Positions 8,589 through 17,099 of a stretch of DNA of 64,000 nt are shown here, piece by piece (position 1 is the stretch's first letter; each line of letters starts with the position of its first letter). Position numbers and translations under genes: made by a program. This DNA comes from Arthrobacter globiformis (GTDB lineage: Bacteria > Actinomycetota > Actinomycetes > Actinomycetales > Micrococcaceae). The stretch spans positions 434,001 through 498,000 of the forward strand of contig NZ_JAUSZX010000001.1 of the NCBI RefSeq assembly GCF_030818015.1, written 5' to 3'. Under the pieces are notes generated by a model. That model was not told where the DNA came from. It was given only the letters and a program-made list of their open reading frames with translations, and searched no databases.

Positions 8589-8802
8589 ATGGCCCGCCCC
8601 TATGTCCCGTTCACCGGCCAATTGGCCGACCAGCCCTTCGAAGAAGTCTCGCCTGGCCTCCGGCTGGGTTTTGTTGGGGTGGAGGTCGCCGTTTCCGGCG
8701 GCCATCTGGATCCCTGTGAGCGAGGCCGATCGAACTCCACACCTTCCCTGCGGGACCGCGGCAGCCCCCGCCCATCGGTGCCACATCAACCCCGGCTACT
8801 GA
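8589..8802 (+). pseudogene. Truncated, frameshifted copy of the 6633 TIM-barrel gene
   Basis: ATG 8589 keeps an AAAGGAA ribosome site and the opening MARPYVPFTGQLADQPFEEV, closely matching the intact paralogue at 6633. Similarity then moves to another frame (RLASGW) and returns as VAVSGGHLDP before ending near 8720. Two small compensating indels are therefore needed even over about 40 codons. The rest, up to the TGA near 8802, has no recognisable similarity. This is a decayed duplicate left between ppgK and the convergent regulator gene. Confidence 0.7.
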
Positions 8803-8813
8803 GGAGACGCCAG

Positions 8814-10067
8814 CTAAAGACCAAGCGGCTGCATCGTCGAGTCCGCGGGCCGTGTGTGGTAGGCGATCCCGCGCGGAGACAGCACTTGTTCGATGCCGGA
8901 GATCATTCCGCCAATCAGGCCTGCTTCGTTTCCAAGCGTACTGTGTACCAACGAGAGTTTGCGTGTCGCTAGAGGTTGGGCCTGTTGGTAAACGACGCTC
9001 CGGACTTGGGCAAGAATGTCTTCGGTGCATTGTGTGACGGCACCCGCCAGGACTATCCGGGCCGGATTACAAAAGTTCACCAAATCGGCAACAACTTGCC
9101 CAACGATGGTGGCGCTGTCCCGCACGACGTTTACGGTGGCGGGGTCGCCCCGTACCAGCAGTTCGAATAGTTGCTCCTCACCTATTTCATCATTGCGTAT
9201 GGCGGAGACCCGCGCGGCCATCGCACTGATGGACGCCACCGCTTCCAAGCAGCCGTGGCTGCCGCAGCGGCAGAGCATGTCCTTCATGTCAGGTACTTTG
9301 CTGTGGCCGATGTCGGCGGCAGCGCCGTCGGCTCCGTGCAGAAGGTGGCCGGTCTCGCTGACGAACCCGCCGCCCACACCTGTGCCGATACTGATCATCA
9401 GCAGCGGCAGGTGCTCGCCCCTGTACGAGCGGGCCTCGCCCAGGGCCATCAGGTGGACATCGTTATCGACGATCACGTCGCATCCGAAATGACGAGCGAA
9501 GTAACCGCAGACCCCAAATCCGTCCCAGCCAGGCATCAGCGGGGGTCGAACGGCCATCCCGAGCTTGGCGTCGACGGGTCCTGGCAGCCCGACTGAAATG
9601 ACGAGAACATCCCGGATGCCCAAGCCACCGTCCGCGAGCATCGCCTCAAAAGCCGAGGCTATTGCGCCCAGTAGCTCGTTGGGGCCGGCCGTGACTTCCA
9701 TCTTGATTTCGCCGCGGGAAACGACTTGCTTGTCCAGGGTTGTGACAGCCAGCCTGGTCGCGCGCGAGGAGACATCGGCTACCAGAACGACGCCTTTGGC
9801 GGGGCTGATACGAAAAGCTTGGGCGGGTCGCCCTCGGCTGCCTTGGGGGCCAGGTCCTGCGTCTTCGATCAGCCCGTATTGCAGCAAGACGCTGAGGTGG
9901 TTCTCGATAGTGGAGCGGGCGAGCCCAGTGGCTTTGACTAGTTCCGTTCTCGTCACAGTGTCCTCGTCGGCTATCAGCCGGGCGACGACGCTCCGCGCTG
10001 CCACAGCATCAGGCGCCAGATTCTGGTCCTGATGCAGGAGGCCGACTTCAGTCCACAAGGATCCCAT
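8814..10067 (-). CDS. ROK-family transcriptional regulator (NagC/XylR type)
   Basis: Sugar-responsive repressor, 417 residues. An N-terminal winged helix-turn-helix (TRTELVKATGLARSTIENHL, about residues 40-60) is followed by a ROK sugar-kinase-like domain with SIGTGVGGGFV and the zinc motif LCRCGSHGCLEA. Start ATG (10067 on the minus strand) has GGAG six bases upstream; a GTG start four codons earlier is possible. It is divergent from the RbsABC-type importer at 10217, the usual arrangement for a regulator of that operon. Candidate operators lie in the shared 149-bp gap. The effector is probably the imported sugar or a derivative (inference). Confidence 0.9.
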   Translation of the reverse strand: MGSLWTEVGLLHQDQNLAPDAVAARSVVARLIADEDTVTRTELVKATGLARSTIENHLSVLLQYGLIEDAGPGPQGSRGRPAQAFRISPAKGVVLVADVSSRATRLAVTTLDKQVVSRGEIKMEVTAGPNELLGAIASAFEAMLADGGLGIRDVLVISVGLPGPVDAKLGMAVRPPLMPGWDGFGVCGYFARHFGCDVIVDNDVHLMALGEARSYRGEHLPLLMISIGTGVGGGFVSETGHLLHGADGAAADIGHSKVPDMKDMLCRCGSHGCLEAVASISAMAARVSAIRNDEIGEEQLFELLVRGDPATVNVVRDSATIVGQVVADLVNFCNPARIVLAGAVTQCTEDILAQVRSVVYQQAQPLATRKLSLVHSTLGNEAGLIGGMISGIEQVLSPRGIAYHTRPADSTMQPLGL

Positions 10068-10094
10068 GGCACGCTCCACATTTCGTAGGTTTTA

Positions 10095-10188
10095 TGTTGA
10101 AAACAGAATAAATCAGGCAGTTTTTTTCCATTCTCGATCTCTTTTAGGGTGAACCCATGATCTATTCGATGATAGACGCAGTCGTCTA
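10095..10188. promoter_or_regulatory. Divergent control region of ROK regulator and RbsABC-type operon, two palindromic sites
   Basis: The gap 10068-10216 is AT-rich compared with its flanks. It contains a perfect inverted repeat TAGACG-CAGT-CGTCTA at 10173-10188, 29 bp before the ATPase start. A TGTT-GAA-AACA palindrome at 10095-10105 lies inside a TTTAT...AATAAA frame, close to the regulator's start. The latter resembles the AT-rich operators of XylR/NagC-type ROK proteins. Either or both are candidate operators; no convincing -35/-10 pair was found. Confidence 0.45.
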
Positions 10189-10216
10189 CAGCATCCAACG
10201 GCTTGCGGAGGATTAA

Positions 10217-11695
10217 ATGGCCCCGCGTTTAGCCGTCAAGAATCTGTCCAAGCACTTCCTGGGCGTGCAGGCCCTTTACGACGTGAGTTTTGAACTCCAT
10301 CCCGGTCAGGTTTTGGCCCTTATCGGAGAGAACGGTGCCGGGAAGTCCACACTGATCCGCATCCTTTCCGGAGCACACCAGCCAGACGCGGGTGAGGTGA
10401 CGATGAACGGCCGACCTGTGCAGATCCACGGGCCGAAGGACTCCGAAGCCCACGGGATTGCCACGGTCTACCAGGAGCTGAATCTTTTCCCGGACCTCAC
10501 AGTGGCGGAAAACTTGGTATTCGGGGCATACCCTCGCAAAGGCGTAATCGACTGGAAGACAGCGAAGCACGAAGCACGGGATTTTCTGGGAAGTCTTGGA
10601 CTCAACGTCGACGTCAATCGTAAGGTGCGTCAGTTGAGTGTGGCCGAAAAACAGATGCTCGAGATTGCCAAGTCGCTGCACCGTAATGCCCAAGTGCTCA
10701 TTCTAGATGAACCCACAGCTGTACTCGGAGGCGAGGACGTCGACCATCTTCTGAAGCTGATCCACGGCTTGAAGGAACGGGGCGTCAGCATCATCTTCGT
10801 GTCTCACCGGCTGGAAGAAGTTTTCGACCTGGCCGACCGCTACATCGTCTTGAAAGACGGCAGGCTCACCGGCGCCGGAAAGATCTCAGAGACCGATCAC
10901 GACGACCTCGTTTCCAAAATGGTGGGCAGAAACTTCACCCGCGGGGAACGCGAACTCTCGGCAAGCCTGGGGGAGACGGCTCTAGAGGTCAAGAACCTGA
11001 CCCGCGAAGGAGTCCTGAACGACATCTCCTTCCATGTTCGATCTGGAGAAGTAGTCGGAGTGGCCGGCCTCAGAGGTGCAGGACGTACGGAACTGGCAAG
11101 GGCTATCTACGGAGCCGATCCCTACACAAGCGGTGAAGTCTTCATCAAGGGCCACAAGCTGAAAGCCGGAAAACCGCTTCAGGCGATCGACGCTGGAATC
11201 GGCCTCGTGCCCGAAGAGCGGAAAACCCAAGGCCTGTTCACCGCCTTGTCCACGGCGATGAACATCCCCCTTGTCAGTATGCTCAAGAAGCGCACAGCCA
11301 CGGCCTCCCCAAGCCGGGACCGGACCCTGGCAAAGAGTTATGTTGACAAGCTGCGCATCAAACTCCCGGACGTCTCCTCCCCGGTGGCCACGCTTTCCGG
11401 CGGAAATCAGCAGAAGGTTGTGCTGGCGAAGTGGCTTGAGGCAGGCGTGGACGTCCTCATCCTTGACGAGCCCACCCGTGGCATCGATATCGGCGCCAAG
11501 CAGGAAATCTACGAACTGATCCACGAACTGTGCCATCAAGGTCTGGCCATCATCGTAATCTCCTCGGAACTGCCCGAGGTCCTGGCCCTCAGCAACCGCA
11601 TTCTGGTCATGTATCACGGCGAGGTTGCGGCCGAACTTGAAGGCGCCACAGCCACAGAAGAACAAATCATGTTTTATGCCGTTGGAGGTAGATAG
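10217..11695 (+). CDS. Sugar ABC importer ATPase, RbsA/MglA-like (two NBDs)
   Basis: Duplicated ATPase (492 residues) powering uptake of a monosaccharide or small glycoside. The N-terminal NBD has Walker A GENGAGKST and Walker B VLILDEPTAVLGG, with the degenerate signature LSVAEKQMLEIAKSL. The C-terminal NBD has the substituted Walker A GLRGAGRTE, signature LSGGNQQKVVLAKWL and Walker B VLILDEPTRGID, as in RbsA. GCGGAGGA precedes ATG 10217. It is the first gene of the operon ATPase, permease, binding protein, epimerase, GMC pair, SDR, Gfo/Idh, all in the same direction with short gaps. Confidence 0.93.
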   Translation: MAPRLAVKNLSKHFLGVQALYDVSFELHPGQVLALIGENGAGKSTLIRILSGAHQPDAGEVTMNGRPVQIHGPKDSEAHGIATVYQELNLFPDLTVAENLVFGAYPRKGVIDWKTAKHEARDFLGSLGLNVDVNRKVRQLSVAEKQMLEIAKSLHRNAQVLILDEPTAVLGGEDVDHLLKLIHGLKERGVSIIFVSHRLEEVFDLADRYIVLKDGRLTGAGKISETDHDDLVSKMVGRNFTRGERELSASLGETALEVKNLTREGVLNDISFHVRSGEVVGVAGLRGAGRTELARAIYGADPYTSGEVFIKGHKLKAGKPLQAIDAGIGLVPEERKTQGLFTALSTAMNIPLVSMLKKRTATASPSRDRTLAKSYVDKLRIKLPDVSSPVATLSGGNQQKVVLAKWLEAGVDVLILDEPTRGIDIGAKQEIYELIHELCHQGLAIIVISSELPEVLALSNRILVMYHGEVAAELEGATATEEQIMFYAVGGR

Positions 11696-11697
11696 AA

Positions 11698-12801
11698 GTG
11701 ACAACCGAAACGCGAACGGGACCTGGGGCCAACAGCCTGTCCCTGAAACTGCGTAATAATCTGCTGCCGATCCTGATCCTCCTGGTTGTGGTCGCTGCCG
11801 TGGCTCTGTTGGTCCCCTCCTTCTTCCAGCCCAGCAACATGCTCAATGTCGGTCGCCAGTCCGCGATCGTGGGGATAATTGCTGTTGGAATGACGTTCGT
11901 CATCCTCACTGGGGGGATCGACCTTTCCGTTGGTTCCATCCTCGCTCTTTCTGGCGTTACGACGGCGATCCTGATAAACAACGGTCTGATCGTTCCACTG
12001 GCCATCGTGGCGGGCATGCTTGTTGGAGTAGTGGCAGGCGTCATCAACGGTATAGGCGTTGCAGTCCTGAAGGTCCAGCCGTTCATCATGACTCTGGCCA
12101 CCATGGTCGCCATTCAGGGCCTTTCGCTACGCCTCACGGATGGAGGCCCAAAACAGTTCTCTAACCGTGAACCATTCTTCAACTTCATAGGAAGCGGCAG
12201 CCTCCTCGGCATACCCGGGCCCTTCATCGTGTTCCTGTTGATCGCCGTCACCGGCATCCTTGTACTGCGATATCTGGCCTTCGGGCGGTACATCTATGCC
12301 ATCGGCGGCAGCATAGAAGCCGCACGTCTCTCGGGAGTCCGGACCACCAGCACCATCATGCTGGCCTATTCGATCAGCGGGCTATGCGCGGGCCTGGCCG
12401 GAGTCATGACCGCAGCCCGCCTCGGCGTCGGAGATCCGACGGCCGGCAGCCTGTCCAACCTGGACGCCATCACCGCCGTCGTCATCGGCGGGACCAGCCT
12501 GATGGGTGGCATCGGCGGTGCTGTTGGAACAGTGTTCGGAGCCATCCTGCTGGCCATATTGTCCAACGTCATGAATCTCCTCGGGATCTCACCGTTTGAC
12601 CAGCAGATCGTCAAGGGCGCCGTCATCGTGATCGCTGTTTTGGTCGCCGCCAAAGCAACCGTGAGGCGATTCAAGGAGCGACGCACCGACTCACCGAAGG
12701 CAGCTACAAGCCAGCCACCCGTCGTCCCTGCCTCTGAATCTAGGCACGGCTCCCTCCAGCCGGACGGATCCTCGCCTGCTGAACAGACGATGCCCCGCTG
12801 A
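11698..12801 (+). CDS. Sugar ABC importer permease, RbsC-like
   Basis: Membrane channel partner of the preceding ATPase; GTG 11698 has a TTGGAGG site and starts three bases after the ATPase stop. It has roughly eight to ten hydrophobic segments and the RbsC-type motifs GMTFVILTGGIDLSVGS and VIGGTSLMGGIGG. The C-terminal 40 residues (after VRRFKERR) form a low-complexity hydrophilic tail rich in Pro and Ser, longer than in RbsC. Length 367 residues against about 320 for Escherichia coli RbsC. Confidence 0.92.
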   Translation: MTTETRTGPGANSLSLKLRNNLLPILILLVVVAAVALLVPSFFQPSNMLNVGRQSAIVGIIAVGMTFVILTGGIDLSVGSILALSGVTTAILINNGLIVPLAIVAGMLVGVVAGVINGIGVAVLKVQPFIMTLATMVAIQGLSLRLTDGGPKQFSNREPFFNFIGSGSLLGIPGPFIVFLLIAVTGILVLRYLAFGRYIYAIGGSIEAARLSGVRTTSTIMLAYSISGLCAGLAGVMTAARLGVGDPTAGSLSNLDAITAVVIGGTSLMGGIGGAVGTVFGAILLAILSNVMNLLGISPFDQQIVKGAVIVIAVLVAAKATVRRFKERRTDSPKAATSQPPVVPASESRHGSLQPDGSSPAEQTMPR

Positions 12802-12860
12802 CTTCATCTCAGTCCTAAAACAATCACAATCCCGACTTACCAACGAAAGTGAAGAATGCA

Positions 12861-13922
12861 ATGATGCACGCCACAAAACAGCGCACGCGGTCTTTCGCCG
12901 CCATGGCCGCGGCAGGAATCGCAGTGTCTCTACTTGCCTCCGCCTGCACCGGACAAGCCACTGCGACATCTTCAAACGAAGCGGTCGGCGACAAGCTGGC
13001 TCCGAGCATTTACTGCGGCGATACATGCCAAGGACAGCTTCAGCTAAAGGTTGATCCCGCGGGAATCGACTGCAAAGTTGGTGTCTCCTGGAGTAGCGCC
13101 TCCTTCCCCTACGGAGCGAAATCAACGCAGCAGATTCCTGAATTTGCAAAGGCCTTCTTCCCGAAAATGAACGTCACCGTCAGTGACGGACGCGGCGATG
13201 CGACCAACCAGTCAAACCAGGTGTCAGAAATGATCGCCCAGGGAATCAAGGTGCTCATCCTTTCGCCCCAGGATGCCAACGCGTTGGCAGGAGTTGCGAA
13301 ACAGGCCACTGCCGCTGGCATCAAGGTGATTGCCGCGGACCGCCAGGTCAACGCAGAGGTTTCCACTTACATTGGATCCGATAACGAGGAAGCCGGCTTG
13401 GTCGACGGCAAGGCCGTGGCACAGGCCCTCGGCGGAACCGGAAGCGTCGTGGAACTCTCCGGAAGCCTCGGCGCTTCCCCGACAATCGCCCGGGCAGCTG
13501 GCTTCCGCAAAGGTATTGCCGGATCAAAGGTCGAAATCATCGCGTCCCAGACCGCAAACTACGACCGGGCCACAGGATTGAAGGTCATGGAGGACCTTCT
13601 GCAGCGCTTCGGAACAGGCAAGATCCAAGGAGTCTACGCACACAATGACCAGATGGCCTTTGGCGCCATCCAGGCGATCAAGGAAGCCGGACGCGAAGGC
13701 GAAATCAAGGTGTTCGGCATCGACGGGGAGGCCGAAGCGCTGAATCTGGTCAAGGACGGAAGCTACGCAGCGACCGTCGGCTACCCGCTCGTTGTTAAGG
13801 AAGCGACCATTGCCGCCGCCAAGCTCTGCGCCGGCGAGCCCCTCGACGCGCGTATCAAGCTCGACTCCACCCTTATCGACAACACCAACGTAGATCAGTA
13901 CCTGGGCAAGGCACCCCAGTAA
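12861..13922 (+). CDS. Sugar ABC importer binding lipoprotein, RbsB-like
   Basis: Periplasmic-binding-protein-like I family (Peripla_BP_4). ATG 12861 is used; an in-frame GTG at 12849 or ATG 12864 are alternatives, and the ribosome site (GAAAGTGAAG) is weak. The signal peptide ends in lipobox LASAC. The two-lobe sugar-binding fold is supported by VSEMIAQGIKVLILSPQDAN and YAHNDQMAFGAIQAIKEAG. Unusual for RbsB are three extra cysteines near the mature N-terminus (YCGDTCQG and IDCKVG), possibly a surface disulfide. It completes the importer; the epimerase starts 28 bp on. Confidence 0.9.
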   Translation: MMHATKQRTRSFAAMAAAGIAVSLLASACTGQATATSSNEAVGDKLAPSIYCGDTCQGQLQLKVDPAGIDCKVGVSWSSASFPYGAKSTQQIPEFAKAFFPKMNVTVSDGRGDATNQSNQVSEMIAQGIKVLILSPQDANALAGVAKQATAAGIKVIAADRQVNAEVSTYIGSDNEEAGLVDGKAVAQALGGTGSVVELSGSLGASPTIARAAGFRKGIAGSKVEIIASQTANYDRATGLKVMEDLLQRFGTGKIQGVYAHNDQMAFGAIQAIKEAGREGEIKVFGIDGEAEALNLVKDGSYAATVGYPLVVKEATIAAAKLCAGEPLDARIKLDSTLIDNTNVDQYLGKAPQ

Positions 13923-13949
13923 ACCCTGATCGCCAAGAAAGGAACCGTT

Positions 13950-14810
13950 ATGAAAATCTCGTACAACACCTGGGCTTATTCCAGCTTCTTTGTTTGGGTC
14001 CCCTCCTACACTCTCGAAGAGACAATCAAGCGGATCGCCAAAATGGGCTATGACGGCATTGAGATCGGTGGCGCAGCCCCGCACGCCTACCCGGCCTACC
14101 TTGGAGCCGAACGGCGGGCTGAGATCAAGGATCTCCTCGACGAACATGGCCTGTCGCTTTCCAGCATGTTGCCCGCACCCTCCGGCGGCCCCGGAAACAA
14201 CCCGGCTTCGCCCTACATTGAGGAACGCCGCGCCACCATCGAACACTACGTCGAGCTGGCCGAACTGACCGCCCAGTGGGGCGGTAAAACCTTGATCTAT
14301 CTGCCCGGATGGATGATCTTCGGCACGAGCCGGCGGCAGGCCTGGGCATGGACCCGTGAATGCCTCACCGAGATCGCGGACCGGATCGCGCACACGGGCG
14401 TCACCCTGGTGATCGAACCGACCTCGCATGACACGAACCTGTGTGAAAGCGCCGATGACGCCATCGAACTGATGGAGGACGTCAACCGGGACAACGTCAA
14501 ACTCATGTTCGACACCTTCCACGTCATGTACCGCCGCGAGGTCAACACGGACTACGTCTACAAGATGGGCGAGAACCTGAAACACATCCACATTTCTGAC
14601 AACGACCGGCTGCCCCCCGGTAAGGGCATCGGTGACTGGCCGGCCCTGGTCGACGCGATGCTGGACATCAAGTTTGACGGGTACCTGACGATGGAAACCG
14701 GCTTCCACCAGCGTGGCATTGAGCCGGACGAGGACGCGCGGTCAGGTATCGACTTCCTGCGCCCGCTCGTGGAGGAACGCAAGAAACTACGCCTGGGCGC
14801 GCAGGTATAG
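13950..14810 (+). CDS. Sugar isomerase/3-epimerase-like TIM barrel
   Basis: 286-residue xylose-isomerase-like barrel resembling ketose 3-epimerases (psicose/tagatose type). AAAGGAACC precedes ATG 13950. All four metal ligands are visible: Glu156 (LVIEPTSH), Asp188 (LMFDTFH), His214 (HIHISDND) and Glu249 (TMETGF). In a cluster with a GMC oxidoreductase, SDR and Gfo/Idh protein it could epimerise or eliminate a keto-sugar made by the oxidase. The next gene begins 13 bp downstream. Confidence 0.87.
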   Translation: MKISYNTWAYSSFFVWVPSYTLEETIKRIAKMGYDGIEIGGAAPHAYPAYLGAERRAEIKDLLDEHGLSLSSMLPAPSGGPGNNPASPYIEERRATIEHYVELAELTAQWGGKTLIYLPGWMIFGTSRRQAWAWTRECLTEIADRIAHTGVTLVIEPTSHDTNLCESADDAIELMEDVNRDNVKLMFDTFHVMYRREVNTDYVYKMGENLKHIHISDNDRLPPGKGIGDWPALVDAMLDIKFDGYLTMETGFHQRGIEPDEDARSGIDFLRPLVEERKKLRLGAQV

Positions 14811-14823
14811 GAGGGCGATGTAG

Positions 14824-15369
14824 ATGGCGTCAAAGTTTGTACTCGACTTTCCTCTGACGTTCCTCAACCGTGAGGAAGCCGCAGTGATTGATGCCCTTGC
14901 GGGGCAGATCATCCCGTCCGAGCCCGGCTCTCCGGGTGCCAGGGAGGCAGGAGTAACCGAATACATCGATAAGGCTCTGGGCGGATTCCTGCGGGAGCTG
15001 CAGTCCGTGTACCGCAGCGGCCTGATCGCATTGGCGGATTTCACAGCGCGTATTACCGAGGGACGGTTCCACGAACTGGCCGACGGGCAGCAGGAAGAGA
15101 TCGTCCGCCAGTTGGCTGAGCTGAGCGAAAGGGATCCTTCGGACTTTGCAGGCCAGTTCTTCCGCATCGTCCGAGAACACACGGTGCAGGGCTTCTTCGG
15201 GGACCCGGCCTATGGCGGAAACCGGGAGCTGGTCGGCTGGGAGCTGGTCGGCTTTCCTGGGGCCCAGTGGGGGTACACGGCGGAGCAGATGGCGCCGGAC
15301 TTCAACACCCGGACCATTCCGATGCTGACCATCAAGGATCTTTACTCCCGTATTGGAGGAGCACAATGA
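14824..15369 (+). CDS. Gluconate 2-dehydrogenase subunit 3-like small subunit
   Basis: 181-residue protein of the gluconate 2-dehydrogenase subunit 3 family, the usual partner of GMC flavoprotein dehydrogenases. The family pattern is seen in EEAAVIDALAGQIIPSE at the start and the C-terminal YGGNRELVGWELVGFPG segment. Known members normally carry a Tat signal that exports the flavoprotein complex. Here the protein begins MASKFVLDFPLTFLNREE, with no twin arginine or hydrophobic core, so the complex should be cytoplasmic. GGAGG lies 5' of ATG 14824. The stop overlaps the GMC start as ATGA. Confidence 0.85.
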   Translation: MASKFVLDFPLTFLNREEAAVIDALAGQIIPSEPGSPGAREAGVTEYIDKALGGFLRELQSVYRSGLIALADFTARITEGRFHELADGQQEEIVRQLAELSERDPSDFAGQFFRIVREHTVQGFFGDPAYGGNRELVGWELVGFPGAQWGYTAEQMAPDFNTRTIPMLTIKDLYSRIGGAQ

Positions 15370-17099
15370 GCGAGAACTTCGACGCCATCATCGTCGGCAT
15401 GGGGTCCACCGGCGGAATCCTGGCCGAACAACTGACTAAAGCCGGCCTGAAGGTTCTTGGCCTGGACAAGGGCCAGGACTACACCGAGGAAGACTTCGCC
15501 ATCAAGCAGGACGAAATCCGGTACTACCAGCGGGGCGCCATCGTCGCTGGCGTGAACGTGGACCCGGTGACGTGGCGTGCCTCCGACAGCGAGACGGCCC
15601 GCGTTCTTCCGTGGTCCGCCGGTGCCCTAGGCAACGATGAGCCTCTGTACGGTCTGCCGTCCATCGGAACCGGTGGCGGCACCCTGCACTGGGGTGCCGC
15701 CGCCTACAGGTTCAGAGAAACCGACTTCCGAATGAAGAGCGCCATCGCTGAACGTTTCGGCGCCCAGGCACTGCCGGAGGGCTCCACGCTGGAGGACTGG
15801 CCGATCAGCTACGCAGACCTGGAGCCGTACTACGACCGGGTGGAATACGAGCAGGGCATCTCCGGGCTGGGCAACACCGGCGGGGTGATCCCCGAGGGCG
15901 GTAACCCGTTCGAACCGCCGCGCAGCAGGGACTACCCGATGCCGCCAGTCACACAAGGACCAGGAGACGTACCCTTCGTGGCGGCGACCAAGCGGCTGGG
16001 CCTGCACCCCTTCCGCCAGCCGCTGGCCATCAACTCGCAGGAATACAAGGGGCGGCCCGCTTGCGTGAACTGCGGCTTCTGCCACGGCTACCCGTGCCAC
16101 GTCAAGGCTAAGTCCACCACGCAGGTCACGTCGGTGCCAGCCGCCAAAGCCACGGGCAACCTGGACCTCCGGCCCCTGAGCCGCGTTCTGCGGATCAACC
16201 GGACAGCTGACGGCAAGCGCGCCACCGGTGTGAGCTACCTCGACAGCACAGGCACGTACCGGGAGGCGACTGCCGACAAGGTCATCCTGACGGCCTATTC
16301 CCTGGAGAACGTCCGTCTGCTGCTGCTCTCGGACATCAATAGAAACGGTCAGGTGGGCCAGCACTTCATGACCCACAACTTCGGCTGGTTCACTTCCATC
16401 CTGCCTGAGCCGACCAACCCGTTCCTGGGCACGTTCAACGCCTCCAGCGCAGTGGATGACTTTACGTCCGAACTTGTCCCGGACAACGACCTGGGAGTCC
16501 TCTGGGGATCTCCAATCATCAGCGTCGTCGGGGACCTTCAGCCCATCGAGGCGTACCACAACATGGATCCGCGGACCCGCAAGTGGGGCCTGGACCTCAA
16601 GCACTGGCTGCGGGAGAACTACACACACATGCACCGCATGTACTCCCAAACCACGAACTTCCCGTACGCGCGCCATTACGCCGACCTTGATCCAACCATC
16701 AAGGACCGCTGGGGCCAGCCGGCGCTGCGCATCACCCATGACTGGGACGATCACGACGCCAATTCCGTCACTCTGATGGGCCGGTACAAGGAGAAAATCG
16801 CCCGCGAGATGGGGGCGAAGGATTACTGGATGGATTCGCCCCGGCCCCCCTATCACCTCTCAACACACGACGTCGGGGTGCACCGGATGGGCGAGGATCC
16901 CGCCACATCCGTGACCGACATCTACGGCGAGGTCCACGAGTGCGAGGGGTTGTACGCCATTGGCGGCGGCCAGTTCGTCAGCTATGGCGGGTACAACCCG
17001 AACCAGACCATCCAGGCGTTGGCTTACTTCAGCGCGGAGCACCTGCTCAAGAAACTGGGCGTGGACGGCGCTCACATGGGGCTCATCCATGCATCATGA
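15366..17099 (+). CDS. GMC-family FAD oxidoreductase (glycoside/sugar dehydrogenase)
   Basis: 577-residue glucose-methanol-choline flavoprotein. ATG 15366 lies in an ATGA overlap with the small-subunit gene; the longer in-frame start at 15267 would overlap that gene by 100 bp. The FAD site is IIVGMGSTGGILAEQL near the N-terminus. CVNCGFCHGYPCHVKAK is the Cys-rich motif of the gluconate 2-dehydrogenase/fructose dehydrogenase branch. Catalytic His and Asn regions are HDVGVHRMGEDP and GGYNPNQT. Members paired with subunit 3 include glucoside 3-dehydrogenases, which make 3-keto-glycosides; this is the favoured inference because isomerase and reductase genes surround it. No cytochrome c subunit follows, so the electron acceptor is unknown. 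Confidence 0.87.
   Translation: MSENFDAIIVGMGSTGGILAEQLTKAGLKVLGLDKGQDYTEEDFAIKQDEIRYYQRGAIVAGVNVDPVTWRASDSETARVLPWSAGALGNDEPLYGLPSIGTGGGTLHWGAAAYRFRETDFRMKSAIAERFGAQALPEGSTLEDWPISYADLEPYYDRVEYEQGISGLGNTGGVIPEGGNPFEPPRSRDYPMPPVTQGPGDVPFVAATKRLGLHPFRQPLAINSQEYKGRPACVNCGFCHGYPCHVKAKSTTQVTSVPAAKATGNLDLRPLSRVLRINRTADGKRATGVSYLDSTGTYREATADKVILTAYSLENVRLLLLSDINRNGQVGQHFMTHNFGWFTSILPEPTNPFLGTFNASSAVDDFTSELVPDNDLGVLWGSPIISVVGDLQPIEAYHNMDPRTRKWGLDLKHWLRENYTHMHRMYSQTTNFPYARHYADLDPTIKDRWGQPALRITHDWDDHDANSVTLMGRYKEKIAREMGAKDYWMDSPRPPYHLSTHDVGVHRMGEDPATSVTDIYGEVHECEGLYAIGGGQFVSYGGYNPNQTIQALAYFSAEHLLKKLGVDGAHMGLIHAS

Noticed and set aside
15267..15365. Upstream start of the GMC frame, adding 33 residues
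   Set aside because: The added sequence overlaps the small-subunit gene in another frame, and the ATGA overlap at 15366 gives the normal FAD-binding N-terminus.
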